Shown piece by piece: positions 16,406 to 23,647 of a stretch of DNA of 35,301 nucleotides. Within the stretch, counting starts at the first letter, position 1. Every line of letters begins with the position of its first letter. The position numbers were made by a program, and so were the translations under genes. The stretch lies in the NCBI GenBank assembly GCA_945901195.1, contig CAMDKB010000002.1, forward strand, positions 1 through 35,301, read 5' to 3'. This DNA comes from Rhizobium sp. Q54. Lineage in GTDB: Bacteria; Pseudomonadota; Alphaproteobacteria; Rhizobiales; Beijerinckiaceae. Under the pieces are notes generated by a model. It had not been told where the DNA came from. It was given only the letters and a program-made list of their open reading frames with translations, and did no database searches.

Positions 16406-17701
16406 TCAGCTGCCGCACTTATTGGTGACGGTGTTGAAGTTGCCGCATTTCTTGCCAACCCAGTCGGCTTCGAGGTCTTTTGAACCTTCGAGGAATTTCG
16501 ACCAGGCGTCACCAGCAACCAGTCCCTTGGTCTGCCACACCACATCAAACTGCCCATCCTTGCGGATTTCACCGATCATGACCGGCTTGGTGATATGGTG
16601 GTTCGGGAGCATTTTGGACATGCCACCGGTCAGGTTCGGAGCCTCGGTGCCCGGCAATGCGTCAATCACCTTGTCCGTGTCAATAGTACCGGCCTTTTCG
16701 ACAGCCTTGACCCACATGTTGAAGCCAACCACATGCGCTTCCATCGGATCATTGGTCACGCGCTTGGCGTTCTTTGTGAATGTCTGCCATTGCTTGATGA
16801 ACGCGTCATTGGCGGGCGTCTTCACTGACTGGAAGTAGTTCCAGGCCGCAAGGTGGCCAATAAGGTTGGACGTATCGATGCCGGCCAGTTCTTCTTCACC
16901 CACCGAGAAAGCGACAACTGGTATGTCCGTCGCCTTGATGCCAGCGTTAGCAAGTTCTTTGTAGAAAGGCACGTTGGCATCGCCATTGATGGTCGATACC
17001 ACAGCTGTTTTCTTACCAGCAGAACCGAACTTCTTGATGTCGGCCACGATCGTCTGCCAATCGGAATGTCCGAAGGGGGTGTAGTTGATCATGATGTCTT
17101 CTGCGGGAACGCCCTTGGCTTTCAGATAGGCTTCGAGAATTTTGTTGGTCGTGCGAGGATAAACATAGTCAGTTCCCGCCAGAATCCAGCGCTTCACTTC
17201 ACCGCCATCCTTGCTCATCAGATAGTCAACGGCAGGAATGGCCTGCTGATTGGGCGCAGCGCCAGTGTAAAACACGTTGCGCTCGCTTTCCTCGCCTTCA
17301 TATTGGACTGGATAAAAGAGGATGCTGTTGAGTTCTTTGAACACGGGCAGCACCGATTTCCGGCTCACCGAGGTCCAGCAGCCAAACACTGCGGCGACTT
17401 TTTGTTGAGCGATCAGTTCGCGCGCCTTTTCAGCAAACAGCGGCCAGTTCGAAGCGGGATCGACAACCACGGCTTCCAGTTTCTTGCCGAGCAATCCACC
17501 CTTTTTGTTCTGCTCTTCGATAAGCATAAGCATAACGTCTTTCAGCGTCGTCTCGCTGATCGCCATTGTTCCGGAAAGTGAATGCAGAATTCCGACCTTG
17601 ATCGTCTCCTGCGCGAAGGCAGGAATTGAGGCGCCCAGCATCATTGCGCCACCCAAGACTGCGGACAATGCGCCGCGCCTGCTGATCTTCCCAAAACTCA
17701 T
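16406..17701 (-). CDS. urtA: Urea ABC transporter substrate-binding protein UrtA
   Basis: Periplasmic receptor of the urea importer, 431 residues. The N-terminus KISRRGALSAVLGGAMMLG is a twin-arginine-type signal with likely cleavage at AFA|QE (30/31). The mature part reads IKVGILHSLSGTMAISE, then FGCWTSVSRKSVLPVFKE, LFYPVQYEGEESERNVFYTGA and LAGTDYVYPRTTNKIL, which is UrtA/AmiC-like rather than LivJ-like. ATG 17701 is preferred over 17713 because GAGG stands 6 bases before it. It is the first gene after the sigma-54 promoter, so nitrogen control by NtrC is probable. Confidence 0.95.
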   Translation of the reverse strand: MSFGKISRRGALSAVLGGAMMLGASIPAFAQETIKVGILHSLSGTMAISETTLKDVMLMLIEEQNKKGGLLGKKLEAVVVDPASNWPLFAEKARELIAQQKVAAVFGCWTSVSRKSVLPVFKELNSILFYPVQYEGEESERNVFYTGAAPNQQAIPAVDYLMSKDGGEVKRWILAGTDYVYPRTTNKILEAYLKAKGVPAEDIMINYTPFGHSDWQTIVADIKKFGSAGKKTAVVSTINGDANVPFYKELANAGIKATDIPVVAFSVGEEELAGIDTSNLIGHLAAWNYFQSVKTPANDAFIKQWQTFTKNAKRVTNDPMEAHVVGFNMWVKAVEKAGTIDTDKVIDALPGTEAPNLTGGMSKMLPNHHITKPVMIGEIRKDGQFDVVWQTKGLVAGDAWSKFLEGSKDLEADWVGKKCGNFNTVTNKCGS

Positions 17702-17741
17702 GTCGAACCTCATTTAGCGGCTTCATTGCCGTTAACTGTTC

Positions 17742-17758
17742 AGCAAGCTGTGTGCCAA
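17742..17758 (-). promoter_or_regulatory. Sigma-54 promoter of the urt-ure operon
   Basis: On - the sequence TGGCACACAGCTTGCT has -24 TGGCAC, a 5-base spacer and -12 TTGCT, a full match to the sigma-54 consensus TGGCAC-N5-TTGCW. It lies about 40 bases before the urtA ATG, with a start point expected near 17731. Sigma-54 control implies an activator such as NtrC; only a loose half-site (TGCACC, 17827-17832) is visible upstream. Confidence 0.85.
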
Positions 17759-17944
17759 GTCCGATACATTTCGACAAGTATATGTTTTTATTGAAGATTG
17801 TAACTCACAATGGCGCTATAACCCACTGCACCGCATCCAGCTTCTATGCCTAAATAAATGGCAAACATCTGCTTAAATGATGAGCGTTTGATAGGTTCGA
17901 ATGCACGCACAGATTCAAACGCAGGCGTCATGGTGATAAATTCA

Positions 17945-18571
17945 TCAGCCGGGGAGCCCGCCGCGCGCTATTATGAATCGAGTGACCACATCAAGCCCCT
18001 GCCCCGTTCGCATATTGGTGAAAACGAAGGGCCGGTCGCCACGCTGACGCTTGGTGTCGCTTTCCATGATGGAGAGATCAGCGCCAACCATTGGCGCAAG
18101 ATCGATCTTGTTGATCACCAGCAAATCTGATCGGGTAATGCCGGGCCCGCCCTTGCGCGGTATCTTTTCGCCCTGAGCCACATCGATCACATAGATGGTG
18201 AGGTCGGCAAGTTCCGGACTGAAGGTCGCCGCCAGATTATCACCGCCCGATTCGATGAGGATGAGATCAAGCAAGGGAAATTTTGCCCGCATTTGCGCCA
18301 CCGCATGGAGATTGATGGAGCAATCCTCGCGAATGGCTGTATGCGGGCACCCACCCGTCTCAACGCCTAGAATACGTTCTTGCGGCAGCGCGCCTGCTGC
18401 AGTCAGAATCCGCGCGTCCTCCTGCGTATAAATATCATTGGTGATGGCACAGAGATCGTAGGTATCCCGCAGCCTTTTGCAGATATTCTCAACCAGCGCC
18501 GTCTTGCCGGCGCCCACCGGACCACCTATGCCCACGCGCAATGGACCATTATTGTTGCTGACTGCATTCAT
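17945..18571 (-). CDS. ureG: Urease accessory GTPase UreG
   Basis: SIMIBI GTPase that carries nickel to apo-urease when GTP is hydrolysed. In the 208-residue product the P-loop is GGPVGAGKT (Lys23), the nickel-binding Cys-Pro-His motif is at 75-77 (GGCPHTAIRED), and ESGGDNLAATFSPEL and VINKIDLAP follow. The start overlaps the ureF stop by 4 bases. It is the last gene of the upstream unit; its stop lies 243 bases before urtA. Confidence 0.97.
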   Translation of the reverse strand: MNAVSNNNGPLRVGIGGPVGAGKTALVENICKRLRDTYDLCAITNDIYTQEDARILTAAGALPQERILGVETGGCPHTAIREDCSINLHAVAQMRAKFPLLDLILIESGGDNLAATFSPELADLTIYVIDVAQGEKIPRKGGPGITRSDLLVINKIDLAPMVGADLSIMESDTKRQRGDRPFVFTNMRTGQGLDVVTRFIIARGGLPG

Positions 18572-19245
18572 GAGCGGAACAACCTCGAATTCTGAGTTTC
18601 ATGGCGCATGGCGGCTATATCGGCACGAAAAGCTGATCCGCCAAGCTCGTCAAGCGAAGATTGTTCTGCGCGATCAGCGACCGCTCGCGCCACCGTGGTA
18701 AGTTCGGCGATGGCCTTCTGTCCGTCAGTCTGTCCGATCACATTCAAACGCACGCAAGCTGAAACGAGATTGGAAGCAAAAGCAGAAACAAAACTCTCCA
18801 ATGTCGGCCGTAATGGAATATCATGGGCCGCGGCCGCAGCAGCGAATACGATACAATACGGTGTATTCCCGCCAACTGCCTCTGCAAAGCGTTCAATATC
18901 TGGATGCGGCCAGGCGGCGCGCGTGGCTGCAAGGAACGCTGCGCCTTGCTGCAAGGACTCAAGACGCCGCTCGCGCGAGGCAGCCAGTGCGACAGCTAGT
19001 TCGGCCAGCACAGGCAGTCGCCCGCCGCCCGCCTGTGCATCATGCAAGGCATTGACGAACAGAACCGCATCGTTATGGCCGGAGCCATGAACCAGAATGC
19101 CTGCCACCCAATCGACAAGAGAGGCGCGGTCTTTGATGTCGCCTGCTTCGACAGCCCATTCGAGACCATGCGAATAGGCATAGGCGCCAACCGGGTAGGC
19201 CGGCGAAAGCCAGGCCATCAGCGTCAGAGCGCTGCCATCGCTCAC
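18568..19245 (-). CDS. ureF: Urease accessory protein UreF
   Basis: All-helical 225-residue protein that bridges UreD and UreG. Family motifs are LSPAYPVGAYAYSHGLEWAVEAG at the N-terminus, then GSGHNDAVLF, PYCIVFAAAAAAHDIPL and SNLVSACVRLNVIGQTDGQ. The usual 'FPxGxYAxSxGLE' appears here as YPVGAYAYSHGLE. The ribosome site is weak, consistent with coupling to ureE, whose stop is 9 bases upstream. Overlaps ureG by 4 bases. Confidence 0.95.
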   Translation of the reverse strand: MSDGSALTLMAWLSPAYPVGAYAYSHGLEWAVEAGDIKDRASLVDWVAGILVHGSGHNDAVLFVNALHDAQAGGGRLPVLAELAVALAASRERRLESLQQGAAFLAATRAAWPHPDIERFAEAVGGNTPYCIVFAAAAAAHDIPLRPTLESFVSAFASNLVSACVRLNVIGQTDGQKAIAELTTVARAVADRAEQSSLDELGGSAFRADIAAMRHETQNSRLFRS

Positions 19246-19254
19246 TTTTGAGAC

Positions 19255-19971
19255 TTAATGCTTGTGGTCATGTTTATGGCCATGAGCGCCGTGATCGTGA
19301 TGGTCGTGCCCGTGATCCGCATGACCATGATGTTCATGTTCACAGGACGCATCGTGTACGTGGCCCGCCTCACCATGCGCAGGCTTGTGGCCATGATCAT
19401 GATGATCGTGCTTGTGATCATGGTCATGTCCATGCTCGTGTTTGCTATGATCATGCTTGGCGTGATCATGCTTGGCGTGATCGTGTTTGCCATGATCATG
19501 CTTGCCATGCGCGTGCGGCTGTGCGGATTGCGCTTCCTGCACGGCCTCATAGGCGCCGCCATCCGGCTCGAACGGCGCTTCTATATGGATGACTTTTGCC
19601 CCCAGCGACTTCACCATGTCTTCCAGCACGTGATCACGTCGGATGCGGATACTTTTTGGGAGAATTTCGGCGGGCGCGTGCCGGTTGCCCAGATGATAGG
19701 CAAGCCGGACCACCAGTCGGGGATCACTGGTGCGGACTTCAGCCAGCTCTTCAGGCGCTGCGACGACTTCGATCAGACGGCCGTCTTCCAGAACAAGGGC
19801 ATCGCCGCCGCGAATATGCACTGCATCGGGCAGATCCAGCAGAAACTCCGTACCGCGCACCCCCGTCATGGTTACACGCCGGCGGTGCCGCTCCTCATAG
19901 TCAAGCACAACGGAATCAGCAGCCTTCGCCTGCCAGGCGCCCTTGCCGGAAATGAAATTCGCGCGGATCAT
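19255..19971 (-). CDS. ureE: Urease accessory nickel chaperone UreE with long His-rich tail
   Basis: Dimeric nickel-binding protein that hands metal to UreG. Residues 1-150 are the normal UreE core (DSVVLDYEERHRRRV, FLLDLPDA, VRLAYHLGNRHAP), with the conserved metal-binding His in GNRHAP. Residues 152-238 are an extreme histidine tail: 37 His in 87 residues, mostly HDH, KHDHA and HGH units. Tails on other UreE proteins are usually shorter, and they store nickel. ATG 19971 has GAAGGAG 7 bases upstream; the GTG at 19986 would disrupt this. It leads the E-F-G set, 92 bases after a ModA-like gene. Confidence 0.95.
   Translation of the reverse strand: MIRANFISGKGAWQAKAADSVVLDYEERHRRRVTMTGVRGTEFLLDLPDAVHIRGGDALVLEDGRLIEVVAAPEELAEVRTSDPRLVVRLAYHLGNRHAPAEILPKSIRIRRDHVLEDMVKSLGAKVIHIEAPFEPDGGAYEAVQEAQSAQPHAHGKHDHGKHDHAKHDHAKHDHSKHEHGHDHDHKHDHHDHGHKPAHGEAGHVHDASCEHEHHGHADHGHDHHDHGAHGHKHDHKH
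19258..19525. repeat. Low-complexity tandem repeat encoding the His tail of UreE
   Basis: Repeats built from CATGATC, CATGACC and GTGATCATG units fill this stretch, with a run of near-identical 15-base units (CAYGATCATGCTTGG-type) around 19445-19505. Such tracts change length by slipped pairing, so tail length may vary between strains. Long open frames on the opposite strand here are artefacts of this composition. Confidence 0.75.
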
Positions 19972-20063
19972 GATGGTCTCCTTCACAACACTGGATATGG
20001 CAGGCGGAGACGCTCTGCAACTGGCCGCGCCAAACCAGCGATTTCGCTCTTGCCGACTGAAAA

Positions 20064-20741
20064 CTATAAAACCCCGCTTTGGCGAAAGTGTTGGATGCCT
20101 CCCGGCCCTGAAATCTCGTCCAGAACCCGAATCGCACCGGGAATTTCTGCAGAACGCTTGAGGACTCCCCCCGCATACATCAGCGGCAAATCGAATTGGG
20201 GCGGCACCGAGCCGCCATAGTCTGTTCCCTTGGCCCGCCAGGCCATCAATTCGGTGGTCGGGCCGAAGGCTAGCGTATTCCCGTCGCCGCCGGCCAACGC
20301 CGCCAGCATCTCGGTGGCCCGTTCAAAAGTCCGGAGTTTACCATTCAGCGCGGCGGACAGACCAACCCCGGCAAGCCAGGCGCGCATATGGACCCCCGTC
20401 GGCGCACTTGTCAGATATAGCTGCCCCGCTCCATTCACGGCGCGCGCCAGCGCTTCACCGTCTGTCATAGCTGGGACGGGTTGACCGGATTTGACCGCAT
20501 AGCCAATACCGGTGAAGCCGAACCGCCGCCGCGAGCCATCGGCGAGCAAGCCGCGCTTTTCCAGATCCTCGATCATGTCTTCGGGAATGATCAAAATATC
20601 CCCATCGCTTTTGCCATGCAAAGCAGCTTCATGAATGAGGTGCCCGTGATCAGTCGCAATTTCGATCCGTGCGCGCGGCAGCAGCGACCCAACCGCCGCC
20701 CGCGCCCCATACAGCGTCGATCCTGCAGACAGGATTTTCAT
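20064..20741 (-). CDS. ModA-like substrate-binding protein without signal peptide
   Basis: A 225-residue protein with the ModA/AfuA-like periplasmic-binding fold: MKILSAGSTLYGARAAV at the start resembles the mature start of ModA (LSAGSL), followed by TDHGHLIHEAALHGKSDGDILIIPEDMIEDLEKRGLL, FGFTGIGYAVKSGQPVP, and a C-terminal LPLMYAGGVLKRS. No hydrophobic leader precedes it, because GGAGAAGG sits about 7 bases before ATG 20741. It is therefore probably cytoplasmic. No ABC permease or ATPase accompanies it. It lies between a TctC receptor and ureE, 23 and 92 bases away. Its ligand is unknown; a regulatory or scavenging role is guesswork. Confidence 0.75.
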   Translation of the reverse strand: MKILSAGSTLYGARAAVGSLLPRARIEIATDHGHLIHEAALHGKSDGDILIIPEDMIEDLEKRGLLADGSRRRFGFTGIGYAVKSGQPVPAMTDGEALARAVNGAGQLYLTSAPTGVHMRAWLAGVGLSAALNGKLRTFERATEMLAALAGGDGNTLAFGPTTELMAWRAKGTDYGGSVPPQFDLPLMYAGGVLKRSAEIPGAIRVLDEISGPGGIQHFRQSGVL

Positions 20742-20764
20742 GGTCAGACCTTCTCCGCCACCGT

Positions 20765-21793
20765 TCATTGCAGCCTGATCACTTCCTTTGCGCGTTCGAC
20801 GATCTCGGGCGGCGTTGCGGTGAACCCCTTCCAAAGCTTTTCAACGGCCTCGCCCGTCATGGGTGAAATCTCAAGACCCGTTCTGGTTGCGTCCTCCACA
20901 AACTTCGCATCGCGCATCGTGTCCATGAATGCCTTGCGCAACGCCTCTACACGCGGCTGAGGAACTCCGGGCGGCAGCATATACAAGCGTCCAAGTACTT
21001 GCACATCAAGGAGGATGCCGAACAATTGCTTGTCCGCTTCGGTCTTTGCAAAGTCGCGTGCATGCGGAATATCGCCCAGCGCCTTCATCGGCTCACCACT
21101 GAGCTGGACGATCACCTTGAACTCACCGGTGTCGACTTCGCTTTTCCAGAAAGAATTGATTGTAGACCAACCAAGGCCGCAGATGCCGTGAACCTCGCCA
21201 TTCAACATCGCTGCTTTCACGCTGGCCGAGCCTTTGTAGCCCGGCACGATACGAAGTTTTCCACCCATGAGATTTTTCACGGCCAGGGCGGAAACAATCA
21301 ACGGGCCTGTCGGACCAGTTGCACCGAAAATGGTTTCTTTCTTCTGCAGATCGGCAAAGGTCTTGATGCCCGATTGCGCTGAAACCCCACAGAGCGAATT
21401 TGTCTGTTCTGCGTTCCCGATCCAGATGAATTTTGATGGATCGAATTTCGCCGCCTTGTTGCCGAACAAGGGCTCCAGCGGAACGTTCTGGGTGAAAGTT
21501 GCCATCACTGTTCCGTCACGCGGCGCAATGTTATAAAGCCAGTTGGCCGATTGGATGCCGCTGGCCCCCGGCATGTTCTGTACGATCATCGACGGCGAAC
21601 CAGGAATATAACGCGCCATGTGCCGGTAGATCACGCGCGTATAAATATCAAAGCCGGTGCCCGGCTCATGGCCAACCACCATCGAAATGGTTTTGCCTGT
21701 ATAGAAATCGGAAACTTCATCGGCGCTCGCAGGGGCGACCATCGTTAAGCAGACAAGCCAGCCACCGCCGAGCATCCTGAGCCAAAGAGCCAT
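20765..21793 (-). CDS. TctC/Bug-family tripartite tricarboxylate transporter receptor
   Basis: A 342-residue periplasmic solute receptor. The signal peptide is residues 1-24 (WLVCLTMVAPASA|DE). The mature part opens with DFYTGKTISMVVGHEPGTGFDIYTRVIYRHMARYIPGSPSMIVQNMPGASG, the hallmark of the family, which grips carboxylates through two beta-strand loops. No TctA or TctB membrane partner is present, so it is an orphan receptor. It leads the unit that ends in ureEFG. The promoter for this unit was not found by eye. Confidence 0.9.
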   Translation of the reverse strand: MALWLRMLGGGWLVCLTMVAPASADEVSDFYTGKTISMVVGHEPGTGFDIYTRVIYRHMARYIPGSPSMIVQNMPGASGIQSANWLYNIAPRDGTVMATFTQNVPLEPLFGNKAAKFDPSKFIWIGNAEQTNSLCGVSAQSGIKTFADLQKKETIFGATGPTGPLIVSALAVKNLMGGKLRIVPGYKGSASVKAAMLNGEVHGICGLGWSTINSFWKSEVDTGEFKVIVQLSGEPMKALGDIPHARDFAKTEADKQLFGILLDVQVLGRLYMLPPGVPQPRVEALRKAFMDTMRDAKFVEDATRTGLEISPMTGEAVEKLWKGFTATPPEIVERAKEVIRLQ

Positions 21794-22166
21794 TTATGCC
21801 TCCCGTTTCCCAACCTGACAGCAAGCTTAGGCTCCCGGGACACCGCACACAAGAAATAGCGGGCTATTGCAGTGGTTGGGTCAGCTCATATCAGCGCTTG
21901 TGAGCCAATCAATAGCACTGGCTATCCATTCCTGCTCTATCGGCAGATCGGAGAACAAATTCGGCCCAATCACCGTACCGCATCATTTGCCCCAAGGCTC
22001 CCAAGCCGATTGAACCTGCAATTTTTCGCACTGCACTAGCCATGCGCCAAAATCCGGTGTATGAGCGCGCCGACGAATTCACGGCATGGGTCGATCACCC
22101 CACAGGCGTTTTTGCGCCTTGATCAGGGTGTGTTTCCCGGCCTTCAGACATCGAACGGAGTTTAAA
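21794..22166. other. Intergenic region between the TctC receptor and rpmF
   Basis: About 370 bases with divergent flanking genes. I see no tRNA, no clear -35/-10 pair and no coding frame with support. A 26-codon frame at 22042-22122 (MRQNPVYERADEF...) has no ribosome site. A small stem, AGGCG with CGCCT around TTTTTG, is at about 22103-22118. GGAG upstream of 22167 serves rpmF. Confidence 0.5.
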
Positions 22167-22358
22167 ATGGCAGTTCCCAGACGTAAAACATCGCCCTCGC
22201 GCCGCGGCATGCGCCGTTCCGCCGATGCCCTCGCCAAGCCCACCTACGTGGAAGACAAGGATTCCGGCGAACTTCGCCGTCCCCACCATGTCGATCTGAA
22301 AACCGGCATGTATCGTGGCCGCCAGATCTTGAAGCCTAAAAAGGCTATCGTAGAATAA
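22167..22358 (+). CDS. rpmF: 50S ribosomal protein L32
   Basis: The 63-residue product begins MAVPRRKTSPSRRGMRRSADAL and continues with YVEDKDSGELRRPHHVDL and GMYRGRQILK, an alphaproteobacterial L32 almost by signature. The zinc-binding cysteines of some L32 proteins are absent, as usual in this group. The ATG has GGAG 7 bases upstream; a longer frame from 22086 is rejected because the protein always starts MAVP. A terminator follows at once. Confidence 0.98.
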   Translation: MAVPRRKTSPSRRGMRRSADALAKPTYVEDKDSGELRRPHHVDLKTGMYRGRQILKPKKAIVE

Positions 22359-22381
22359 CATCCGCTTGAGACAGCAATACG

Positions 22382-22407
22382 AAGGCGGGCCACGGCTCGC
22401 CTTTTTT
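22382..22407 (+). terminator. rpmF: Intrinsic terminator of rpmF
   Basis: AAGGCG pairs with CGCCTT, with an inner GCC-AC-GGC stem, followed by six T residues (22402-22407). It starts 23 bases after the rpmF stop. The convergent pentapeptide gene ends at 22420, so it lies between the two. Confidence 0.85.
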
Positions 22408-22419
22408 GTTGCGCCGGCT

Positions 22420-23073
22420 TCATTGATTTTCGCGGGTGCTTTTCTGCCCCGGCAGAAAATAGTTCGGTATGATGTCCCGGTTCCTTTCCGTATGGCCGAA
22501 AGTGACATCGCCCAGATAGCTGGCAGACAACAGGCCCGAAGCCCCAGCAAATTTCGTCCCCCAGAAATCCGCCAAACCGTGAAAATTTGCCCCCTGGAAC
22601 GCTGCATACCCCGTGAAAGCGCAACTATTGAATTGGCCCGGTCCGAGAAAAACTGCCCCTGAAAAGCTCACCGCATTGATGAATATCGAATTTTTTAAAT
22701 TGAAAATCGCCGGGAACACAAAGCCTTCAAAAGAAACAGGCTCCTCGAAGGAGGTACGGCTGAAATCCACGCTCACATCGGGTCCGGGCAATTCACGGCA
22801 GCCCATGGGCAGGCGCGCTTCCAGCAATTCAATAAAAGCCTGCAATTCAGCTTCGTGATAAGGTTGCAGTTCAGCCAGATTGATCCCTCTGGCTAACAGG
22901 GCTTCGAATCTTGGCCCGTCGACCAGACCCGTCATCCAGCGATTCCAGGCCACACGATTTCTGGCCGCCATCTCCGTGTCATAGCCCGATCCGGTCTGCT
23001 CGCCGAAAAGCGTAGCCAGGCAATACCAGGGATTCTGGTTTGCTGATCTGAGCCCGCCGTGGTGTTCACTCAT
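22420..23073 (-). CDS. Pentapeptide-repeat protein
   Basis: A 217-residue protein with no signal peptide. Residues 1-95 are a helical N-terminal region rich in Trp and acidic residues (GYDTEMAARNRVAWNRWMTGLV). Residues about 100-190 carry degenerate pentapeptide repeats with central Phe: VDFSRTSF, VSFEGFVF, IFNLKNSIF, VSFSGAVF, FNSCAFTGYAAFQGANFHGLADFWGTKF. These form a right-handed beta-helix; the Phe-rich form is the pentapeptide_3 type. Known members include gyrase protectors such as Qnr and MfpA, but most have unknown roles and this one lacks the near-complete coverage of Qnr. The ribosome site is poor. Confidence 0.75.
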   Translation of the reverse strand: MSEHHGGLRSANQNPWYCLATLFGEQTGSGYDTEMAARNRVAWNRWMTGLVDGPRFEALLARGINLAELQPYHEAELQAFIELLEARLPMGCRELPGPDVSVDFSRTSFEEPVSFEGFVFPAIFNLKNSIFINAVSFSGAVFLGPGQFNSCAFTGYAAFQGANFHGLADFWGTKFAGASGLLSASYLGDVTFGHTERNRDIIPNYFLPGQKSTRENQ

Positions 23074-23318
23074 GTTATTTCGCCCGAAATCTTGCGCCCA
23101 ATGGTCTTGCCAAACGTCAACTCTGCGACCGCAGCTTCAGGCGGCACGGGTTAAACGCGGCTCTGCTTAGACAGCGCCAGCGGGCGCTCCGGTGTGCGTC
23201 ACGGCACAAGGCCATCTGGTGCAAAGCTTGCGACTTCAACGAAACGCGACTGGATTTGTTTCAAACCCGGAAAAAGCGTCACGAAACGGCGCAAAACGCG
23301 CCCTGCCGAGGGCTAGCT

Positions 23319-23600
23319 ATGGTCGCGAGCGGAAACTGGGAATGTGCTGGACCGCACAGGCGCAGATCTCTGATTGCTGGCGTGGCCGCGCTGATCTTGC
23401 TCGGTTCGGATCCAGTTCAGGCAGCCGGCAGCACAATCGGCCGCGCATTTCGGGTACAGGTTACGATGCTGCCATCGGGACAAATAGCCCAAGCCCCAAC
23501 CCAGACCTCCAGCGGCGCAAACACGCCACTATCAGCCAGCCAAAAGCAGCAATTGCTGAAATCCACGCCTGCACCCAGCGTGACAATCACCTGGCAGTAA
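23319..23600 (+). CDS. Small secreted protein of unknown function
   Basis: A 93-residue product with ATG 23319 behind GAGGG. A signal peptide with basic n-region (PHRRRSLIAGVAALILLG) ends near VQAAG. The mature part, about 60 residues, is Thr-, Ser- and Gln-rich (APTQTSSGANTPLSASQKQQLL) with no cysteines. I recognise no family. An in-frame start at 23256 would put extra basic sequence before the leader. It converges on ispG with a hairpin in between. Confidence 0.5.
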   Translation: MVASGNWECAGPHRRRSLIAGVAALILLGSDPVQAAGSTIGRAFRVQVTMLPSGQIAQAPTQTSSGANTPLSASQKQQLLKSTPAPSVTITWQ

Positions 23601-23602
23601 GG

Positions 23603-23645
23603 CGCTGCGGTATGATGGGCTCGTCATAGGATCAGGACCGCAGCG
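23603..23645. terminator. Palindrome between convergent genes (possible bidirectional terminator)
   Basis: CGCTGCGGT (23603-23611) and ACCGCAGCG (23637-23645) form a perfect 9-bp inverted repeat. Inside, ATGA and TCAT make a second stem. It fills the gap between the stops of the secreted protein (23600) and ispG (23648). No T-run follows on either strand, so termination may be Rho-assisted. Confidence 0.5.
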
Positions 23646-23647
23646 GA

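Noticed and set aside
16853..17581. 242-codon frame on + opposite urtA
   Set aside because: Antisense to a well-conserved urtA and without a start context.
17878..17925. Imperfect stem (GGTTCGAAT with ATTCAAAC) after ureG as a terminator
   Set aside because: One mismatch, weak AT-rich pairing and no T-run.
19258..20220. 320-codon open frame on + opposite ureE
   Set aside because: Its Met/Val/Ile repeats come from reading the His-tail repeat backwards; ureE on - is certain.
21794..21850. AGCAAGC-like -12 element for a sigma-54 promoter before the TctC receptor
   Set aside because: The -24 position reads GGAGCC instead of TGGCAC, so it fails the invariant bases.
22042..22122. 26-codon frame before rpmF
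   Set aside because: Too short, preceded at once by an in-frame stop and with no ribosome site.
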